Shown here: piece after piece, positions 13,149-17,666 of the stretch | Numbering within the stretch: position 1 is the stretch's first letter | Layout: every line of letters starts with the position of its first letter | Notes under the pieces: model-generated | What the model was told of the DNA's origin: nothing | The model's input: only the letters and a program-made list of their open reading frames with translations | The model's database searches: none | Program-made: the position numbers and the translations under genes | Assembly: GCA_015484985.1 (NCBI GenBank) | Contig: WFUL01000179.1 | Coordinates: 1-17,666 of the forward strand | DNA: 17,666 bases | Source: Anaerolineales bacterium | GTDB lineage: Bacteria > Chloroflexota > Anaerolineae > Anaerolineales > DRMV01 | Reading direction: 5' to 3'

Positions 13149-13450
13149 ACAGGGACAGCCTCTCTCAAAATCGCTTGACCAATATGGGGCTTGAGGGCAC
13201 GAGCGAGCACTAAATCAACCCGCACACCTAATAAGTCGCTCAAGAAATTTTCAAGCGCGAGGAATTGTATCAGAGATGGGGTCGTGTCGAATTCCACCAG
13301 GATATCTAAGTCGCTTTTGTCCGTCGCTTCACCACGCACATAAGAACCAAAAAGCGCCAGACTCCGAACCCCATAATGTGTTCGGAGATAGGGCATCACC
13401 TCTTGAAGTTGATGCCGGATGCCTTCAATGGTACAAGGGGCCTTTGCCAT
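13145..13450 (-). CDS. MntA-like minimal nucleotidyltransferase (antitoxin-type)
   Basis: A 101-residue single-domain nucleotidyltransferase. The signature is ALFGSYVRGEATDKSDLDILVEF: Gly35-Ser36 followed by Asp47-x-Asp49, with a third acidic residue at Asp79 (VRVDLV). This is the GSx10DxD metal-binding pattern of the MNT family, whose MntA members AMPylate and silence the HepT RNase toxin. The C-terminus AILREAVPV is also family-like. The ATG at 13450 has GAGGGA upstream; a GTG at 13465 has none. A full HepT partner is missing; only a stub follows. Its base composition is visibly lower in GC than its neighbours, suggesting transfer into the polysaccharide cluster. Whether it still has a target is unknown. 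Confidence 0.88.
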   Translation of the reverse strand: MAKAPCTIEGIRHQLQEVMPYLRTHYGVRSLALFGSYVRGEATDKSDLDILVEFDTTPSLIQFLALENFLSDLLGVRVDLVLARALKPHIGQAILREAVPV

Positions 13451-13535
13451 TCGCTTTTCCCTCACACTGCATCAGGCACAGTGACACTTGCATTATGCCA
13501 CGCCGGTTTCTCCATGAAGATTCCAGGTACCGTGG

Positions 13536-14504
13536 CTACAATTGTCTCTCCCGGGCCAGAATTTCGTGCTTGTGCTCCTCCCACCAGGCGATGGTGCGCT
13601 TCAGGCCCTCCTCCAGGGGTGTGGTCGCCTCCCAGCCGAAGTACGCCTTGGCCCTGGAGGTGTCCAGGGCACGACGGGGCTGACCGTTGGGCTTGGTGGT
13701 ATCCCAGACGATACGACCCTTGTACCCCACCATTTCGGCAATCATGTTCGCCAGGTCCCGAATGCGGACTTCCCGCCCGGTTCCCATGTTTACGGGCTCA
13801 GGACCATCATACTTTTCCGCCGCGTCCAGAATGCCGCGAGCCGCGTCCTCCACGTAGAGAAATTCCCGGCTGGGGGACCCATCACCCCACAGGACCACCT
13901 CATCCCGACCTTCATCCCGAGCGGTAGTGAACTTGCGAATCAGGGCGGGAATCACGTGGGAAGTCTCCAGGTCGAAATTGTCGCGGGGACCGTATAGATT
14001 GGCCGGGAGCAGATAGATGGCATTGAAGCCATACTGCTGCCGGTACGCCTGGGCCTGCACCAGAAGCATCTTCTTGGCCAGGCCATAGGGCGCGTTGGTT
14101 TCTTCGGGATAGCCGTTCCACAGGTCTTCTTCCTTGAAGGGCACGGGGGTGAACTTGGGGTACGCGCAAACCGTGCCAATGGCCACGAACTTCTTCACCC
14201 CGAAACGCCAGGCCTCGTGCATGAGTTGCACGCCCATCATCAGGTTGTCATAGAAGAAGGTCGCCGGGTTTTTGCGGTTCGCGCCGATGCCCCCCACGTT
14301 CGCGGCCAGGTGGATGATGATGTCCGGCTTGCTGTCCTCCAACAGCCGAACCACGGCTTCATGGTGTACCAGGTTGTAGTCCTTCTTGCGGGGAACGAAG
14401 ATGTGTTGCGCGCCCCGACGCTTCAACTCCTCGACCACAAAGGACCCCAAAAAGCCTCCACCTCCGGTCACGCACACCCGCTTGTCGCGCCAAAAATCGG
14501 ACAT
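13536..14504 (-). CDS. GDP-L-fucose synthase-like NAD(P)-dependent epimerase/reductase
   Basis: A 322-residue extended short-chain dehydrogenase. The nucleotide-binding motif TGGGGFLG is at 13-20 and HLAANVGG at 65-72. Relative to E. coli GDP-fucose synthase all catalytic positions align with a shift of four: Ser107 is Thr111, Cys109 is Cys113, Tyr136 is Tyr140, Lys140 is Lys144 and His179 is His183. The GPRDNFDLETSHVIPALIRK segment is typical of that enzyme, which converts GDP-4-keto-6-deoxymannose to GDP-fucose by epimerisation and reduction. No GDP-mannose dehydratase gene is in the window, so the exact sugar is open. The ATG at 14504 has GGAGG at 6 bases. It is the first gene of the minus-strand polysaccharide cluster. 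Confidence 0.93.
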   Translation of the reverse strand: MSDFWRDKRVCVTGGGGFLGSFVVEELKRRGAQHIFVPRKKDYNLVHHEAVVRLLEDSKPDIIIHLAANVGGIGANRKNPATFFYDNLMMGVQLMHEAWRFGVKKFVAIGTVCAYPKFTPVPFKEEDLWNGYPEETNAPYGLAKKMLLVQAQAYRQQYGFNAIYLLPANLYGPRDNFDLETSHVIPALIRKFTTARDEGRDEVVLWGDGSPSREFLYVEDAARGILDAAEKYDGPEPVNMGTGREVRIRDLANMIAEMVGYKGRIVWDTTKPNGQPRRALDTSRAKAYFGWEATTPLEEGLKRTIAWWEEHKHEILARERQL

Positions 14505-14539
14505 ATCCCGCCTCCTCGCGCAGAATACTGGGCACAGGC

Positions 14540-14545
14540 ATTATA
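14540..14545 (-). promoter_or_regulatory. -10 element of the polysaccharide cluster
   Basis: Consensus TATAAT on the minus strand, 35 bases before the epimerase ATG, gives a leader of about 29 bases. The -35 region (GACCTT at 17 bases) is poor, so an activator may be needed. Confidence 0.55.
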
Positions 14546-14565
14546 CCCGCGTTCGTAAGGGAAGG

Positions 14566-15846
14566 TCAGGAATCGGTATCCTCCTCTGAGCGCATCAACC
14601 CCTGCTTCCATGCGAAGACCGCGGCCTGGGTGCGGTCGGCCAGGTGGAGTTTGCTCAGGATGTTGCTCACGTGGCTTTTGACCGTGCGTTCGCTGATGAC
14701 CAGACGCCGGGCAATCTCCGCGTTGCTCAACCCCTCGGCGATAAGGCGCAATACCTCCAGTTCGCGTTGCGTCAGGTCCGCGAACGCAGACGGCGTCTCC
14801 CGCTCCGGCTGGTTGCGTTCGGCATGGAGTTCCTGGATGAGGCGGGCGGCCACCCGGGGATGCAGTACAGCCTCCCCACGGGCGGCCCGGCGCACCGCGT
14901 CCACCAGTTCTTCGGGCGTCACGTCCTTCAACAGGTAGGAAAGGGCCCCGGCCCGTATGGCCGGGAAGATGTGTTCGTCGTCATGATAGGAAGTCAGCAC
15001 GATGATTTGGCTGCGCGGGCTGACCCGCTTGATTTCCCGGGTGGCCTGCACACCGTCCATTCCGGGCATGACCAGGTCCATGAGCACTACGTCGGGGGCA
15101 TGGCGGATGGCCTGGTGCACGGCTTCCCGTCCCGAGGCGGCCTCCGCCACCACGTGGATGTCGTCCCGGGTCTCCAGAAAGGCCCGAATGCCTTGCCGGA
15201 CCACGGCCAGTTGCATCCCCGCGGCAAAGACCTGTTGCTTCACGGCATCGTGCAATTCCCGGGCCAGGCGATGGCGTTCTTCCAGCGCGGCCAGTTCCTG
15301 CCGGGCCTGAAGCAGATTTTGCAACTGCTCGGCCATGCGGTTCAGCCGGCGGGCCAGATGCCCCACTTCATCCCGCGACGTGTCGTGGACCGTTACGGAA
15401 AAATCCCCCCGGCTCCAGGCCTCCGCGGCCGCGATAAGGGCCTGCAACCGGCGCACCAGCCCGCGCGCGGTGAAGAACCCGAACACCGTTCCCACCAGCG
15501 CGGCGAACAGGGTGACCACCGCGGCGCTGGGCACCAGGGTGCGCAGGATTTCCCCGGGCCATTCCCGCAGGGACGCGGGCCAGGCAATGGCGAGCACCAG
15601 CGCGGCCGCGGGCCGCAAGGGTGCCAAATGCGCAGGCGTGACCCGCTGACCCAGCACTTCCACCGTGCCCGCGGTGGGCCAGAGCAGGCCCAGAATCATG
15701 CCGATGGTGGTCGTCTTCCCCGCGCCGTTGGGTCCCAGAAAACCGAAGCACTCGCCTTCGTACACCTCCAGGTTCAGGTTTTCCACGGCGCGAACATCAC
15801 CATAATGCTTGGTCAAATCTTGCAACCTCAATACGGGAACGCGCAT
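14566..15846 (-). CDS. Chimeric ORF: ABC ATPase start + histidine kinase middle + NarL-type response regulator
   Basis: One uninterrupted 426-codon reading joins three partial proteins. Residues 1 to about 78 are the start of an ABC ATPase with Walker A GPNGAGKTT (38-46); signature, Walker B and switch are missing. About 79-214 is the end of a sensor kinase: a membrane span (about 104-126), HAMP (about 128-180), and the HisKA_3 box ARELHDAVKQQ with His199. The ATP-binding domain is missing. From about 215 it is a response regulator lacking its first strand and acidic pair, but with Asp257 (LMDLVMPGMDG), Thr285 and Lys307. A complete LuxR helix-turn-helix follows (LTQRELEVL to the end). The ATG has GAGGAGG upstream. 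The order ATPase, (permease), kinase, regulator is a common operon, so two in-frame deletions explain it. DNA binding may survive; phosphotransfer from its own kinase part cannot work without the ATPase domain. A misassembly is the main alternative. Confidence 0.85.
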   Translation of the reverse strand: MRVPVLRLQDLTKHYGDVRAVENLNLEVYEGECFGFLGPNGAGKTTTIGMILGLLWPTAGTVEVLGQRVTPAHLAPLRPAAALVLAIAWPASLREWPGEILRTLVPSAAVVTLFAALVGTVFGFFTARGLVRRLQALIAAAEAWSRGDFSVTVHDTSRDEVGHLARRLNRMAEQLQNLLQARQELAALEERHRLARELHDAVKQQVFAAGMQLAVVRQGIRAFLETRDDIHVVAEAASGREAVHQAIRHAPDVVLMDLVMPGMDGVQATREIKRVSPRSQIIVLTSYHDDEHIFPAIRAGALSYLLKDVTPEELVDAVRRAARGEAVLHPRVAARLIQELHAERNQPERETPSAFADLTQRELEVLRLIAEGLSNAEIARRLVISERTVKSHVSNILSKLHLADRTQAAVFAWKQGLMRSEEDTDS

Positions 15847-16167
15847 GGTTCGCCTCCTCGGAATGGAATCGCACCGCCCTTACCGTAACGCAAGGCATGG
15901 GGCCTGCCATCGGTCCCAAGGGGGAAAGGAGCCCGTACCCGATACGGATTTCGGTCCCAGCGCAAATCCGCCTCCGGGACGATGCAGGGCTTTTCAGTTC
16001 TTAACGAAAGTTGCCGTTTCATCTTGTCGGAAGCGCGATATTTTCTTAATTTTCTCGTGAAACGGGAGAGACGGAAAGGTTGCGAACCGGACACGGAAGG
16101 GCCTTTTTGAGTGCTTACAAAGCCCCGTTTTTCGAGGTAATTTCGCCACGGGACGCATGGACCTTAT
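15847..16167. other. Divergent intergenic region, no gene seen
   Basis: About 320 bases between the chimeric ORF and the hairpin element. The part at 16000-16060 is clearly A/T-richer than the neighbours and could hold promoters, but no convincing -35/-10 pair was found on either strand. A short CCGTA/TACGG inverted repeat is near 15932-15943. No coding reading is plausible. Confidence 0.4.
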
Positions 16168-16260
16168 CGGGCCCAGGACTCAAGGAGAAATAAAATGGTG
16201 TGTGGGGCGGCTTCGCCGCCCCACACACCATTTCTTTCTCCCTCTGCGGTCCTGGGCCCG
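16168..16260. repeat. Long hairpin element, copy 2 (MITE-like)
   Basis: A 93-base element that is complementary end to end. Outer arms are CGGGCCCAGGAC (16168-16179)/GTCCTGGGCCCG (16249-16260; 12 of 12). Middle arms are GAGAAA/TTTCTC (16185-16190/16235-16240). The inner arm is a perfect 19 bp (16193-16211/16215-16233) closed by loop TTC. The core GTGGGGCGGC/GCCGCCCCAC is shared with the element beside the CRISPR array, and the right flanks of the copies align at roughly 70 percent by eye. It lies between two divergently transcribed genes, where a terminator is not required, so a small mobile or dispersed hairpin is likelier. Confidence 0.75.
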
Positions 16261-16414
16261 GTTCGTTCTAAGCAAACGGGACAGCCTCAAAGGCGTTCCC
16301 TCGGGTCCTTCCTCAAAAAACCCTGTGAGACGATGTGTCTTCGTAGAATTCCGCTATAGTGAAAGCAGCGGTCAGGCCTGAGCCGCCGGCAAACCCTTTT
16401 CGGGAGGTCCTTCA
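16261..16414 (+). promoter_or_regulatory. Upstream region of the M48 protease with weak -10
   Basis: TATAGT (16355-16360; 5 of 6 to TATAAT) lies 54 bases before the ATG. No good -35 is found. GGGAGG ahead of the ATG at 16415 is the ribosome binding site. Confidence 0.35.
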
Positions 16415-17602
16415 ATGCGCACCGAAACCACGGTGGAACTGGACGCGCTGATTCGCGAATGGGAGGCCGAACTGGGGCCGGACGTCCTGGCCCAGGCCCG
16501 CTACCAGGAACGTATGCGGGTCGTCCGCTTCCTACTCGGCCTGGTGATGCCCTTGGTGCTGGTCGTCGTATGGTTGCCCACCGGATGGGCCGTGGCCCTG
16601 CGGGAAAGGTTTTTGGGGAACACGTCCTGGTGGGGCACCTGGGCCGTGCTTCTGGTCATCCTGCTCTCCGAGGCCGTGCTCGCCCTCCCCTTCTCCTGGT
16701 ACTTTGACTTCCACCTGGAGAACCGGCTGGGGCTCAACCGCCAATCCCTGGGCGGCTGGCTCCTGGACGAACTCAAACAGGCCATGCTCGCCATCCCCCT
16801 GCAGAGCCTGTTGTTCCTGGCCCTGTACGCGGTGCTCCGCCTTCTCCCCCCGCGATGGTTGCTTCCGGGGTTCGCGGGCGTGGTCGCGGGATTTCTCGCG
16901 GTCTTCTACCTTCTCCAACCTGTGTTCCTGCGCCTGAAATTCAAGACCGAACCCCTGGACGACCCGGACCTGGAGGCCCGCATCCGCCAGCTTTTTGAAA
17001 AGGCCGGTGTACCCTTCGCGGGGCTTTCCGTGGTGAAGGCCGGGGAGAAGACGGCCCGCAGCAATGCCGCGCTGGTCCCCCGGGGCGTGGGCACCGAGGT
17101 GGTCCTGTTTGATACCTTGCTGGAAGCCATGACCCCCGAAGCCATCGAAGATGTAGTGGCGCACGAGCTGGGCCACAAGGTGCACCGGGATATGCTCAAA
17201 CTCATGGTGGTGCTGGGCGTGGTGCTCGTGCTGGCCCTGGCCGTGGGGTACGGCGTGCTCCGCTGGGCCGGCACCTGGGATGGCCTGCAAGGACCCCAGG
17301 ACGTGGCCACCTTCCCCTTGTTGACGGCCGTCCTGGCCTGGTTGGGGGCTGGTTTCCAAATCCTGCTCAACGCCTACATGCGCCGGGTGGAGTTCGCGGC
17401 CGACGCGTACGCGGTGCGCCTGACGGGCAACGCCGCGGCCTTCGAGGAAGCCATGCGGGTGCTGGTGAAGCAGAACAAAACCCTGCCCCAACCCGCGCTG
17501 TGGGTGGAACGCCTGCTTTACAACCACCCCAGCCCGGCCCGACGGGTGCAGGCCGTGCGAAGATGGGCCGCACGCCAGGGAACATCCTCGGCACGACCCT
17601 GA
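16415..17602 (+). CDS. M48 family zinc metalloprotease (Ste24/HtpX-like)
   Basis: A 395-residue membrane protease. A cytoplasmic N-terminus (about 1-35) is followed by hydrophobic spans near 38-60, 73-96, 125-145 and 148-172, then the protease domain with further spans at about 262-285 and 300-320. The zinc site is HELGH (His250, Glu251, His254) with the third ligand Glu326 in EFAADAYA. RSNA (215-218) and NHPSPARRV near the end are Ste24-type features, and the length fits the CAAX-protease Ste24 branch better than the shorter HtpX. In bacteria such enzymes act in membrane-protein quality control; true CAAX processing is not expected. The ATG has GGGAGG 7 bases upstream. A further gene starts 29 bases after its stop, probably in the same unit. 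Confidence 0.94.
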   Translation: MRTETTVELDALIREWEAELGPDVLAQARYQERMRVVRFLLGLVMPLVLVVVWLPTGWAVALRERFLGNTSWWGTWAVLLVILLSEAVLALPFSWYFDFHLENRLGLNRQSLGGWLLDELKQAMLAIPLQSLLFLALYAVLRLLPPRWLLPGFAGVVAGFLAVFYLLQPVFLRLKFKTEPLDDPDLEARIRQLFEKAGVPFAGLSVVKAGEKTARSNAALVPRGVGTEVVLFDTLLEAMTPEAIEDVVAHELGHKVHRDMLKLMVVLGVVLVLALAVGYGVLRWAGTWDGLQGPQDVATFPLLTAVLAWLGAGFQILLNAYMRRVEFAADAYAVRLTGNAAAFEEAMRVLVKQNKTLPQPALWVERLLYNHPSPARRVQAVRRWAARQGTSSARP

Positions 17603-17631
17603 CCCGTCCCCAACCCCGGAGGTGAAACGCC

Positions 17632-17666
17632 ATGCGCGCGTTCCTGCCTCTCTTCTTCGTGTGGAC
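17632..17666 (+). CDS. Start of a further gene, cut by the window end
   Basis: An ATG at 17632 is preceded by GGAGGTG at good spacing. The visible residues MRAFLPLFFVW look like the start of a signal peptide or membrane span. It follows the protease by 29 bases on the same strand. Product unknown. Confidence 0.65.
   Translation, partial: MRAFLPLFFVW

Overview
The window is GC-rich bacterial DNA. Strong AGGAGG-type Shine-Dalgarno sites, -35/-10 promoters, a tRNA with an encoded CCA end and proline- and arginine-rich proteins fit a Chloroflexota (Anaerolineae-like, probably thermophilic) genome. That placement is inference from gene style and content, not from a search.

Layout. (1) 1-2232, minus strand: the 5' part of rpsB (ribosomal protein S2) with its promoter and a foldable leader, preceded by a MOFRL-family glycerate 2-kinase. 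(2) 2346-3554, plus: a lipoprotein of unknown role and its terminator. (3) 3624-4371, plus: an orphan CRISPR array of 7 repeats and 6 spacers. It has a near-consensus promoter in its leader and a long hairpin element at its distal end. No cas gene is in the window. (4) 4616-5163, plus: a stretch that folds on paper into two large nested RNA domains, followed by a tiny ORF with GLGMYGHES repeats. (5) 5194-7323, minus: an EF-G-like GTPase and its terminator. Its promoter shares -35 bases with the divergent tRNA-Val(CAC) gene. (6) 7445-9921, plus: tRNA-Val, then a cluster of family II asparaginase, alpha/beta hydrolase and CsaA. (7) 14504-9925, minus: a surface-polysaccharide cluster of a GDP-L-fucose-synthase-like epimerase, a MntA-type nucleotidyltransferase with a HepT-like stub, Wzm-like permease, Wzt-like ATPase and a degenerate serine hydrolase. 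Four of these genes are linked by ATGA overlaps. (8) 15846-14566, minus: one ORF joining pieces of an ABC ATPase, a histidine kinase and a NarL-type response regulator, most simply the product of two in-frame deletions. (9) 15847-16414: a long non-coding gap holding a second copy of the hairpin element. (10) 16415-17666, plus: an M48 (Ste24/HtpX-like) membrane protease and the first codons of a further gene.

How the parts work together. Region 7 would make or modify a nucleotide-activated sugar and export a glycan through a Wzm/Wzt ABC transporter. Regions 1, 5 and 6 carry translation functions beside small housekeeping enzymes. The least explained parts are region 4 (structured RNA plus repeat peptide), the chimeric signalling ORF, and the hairpin element that appears to intrude into the last CRISPR repeat.
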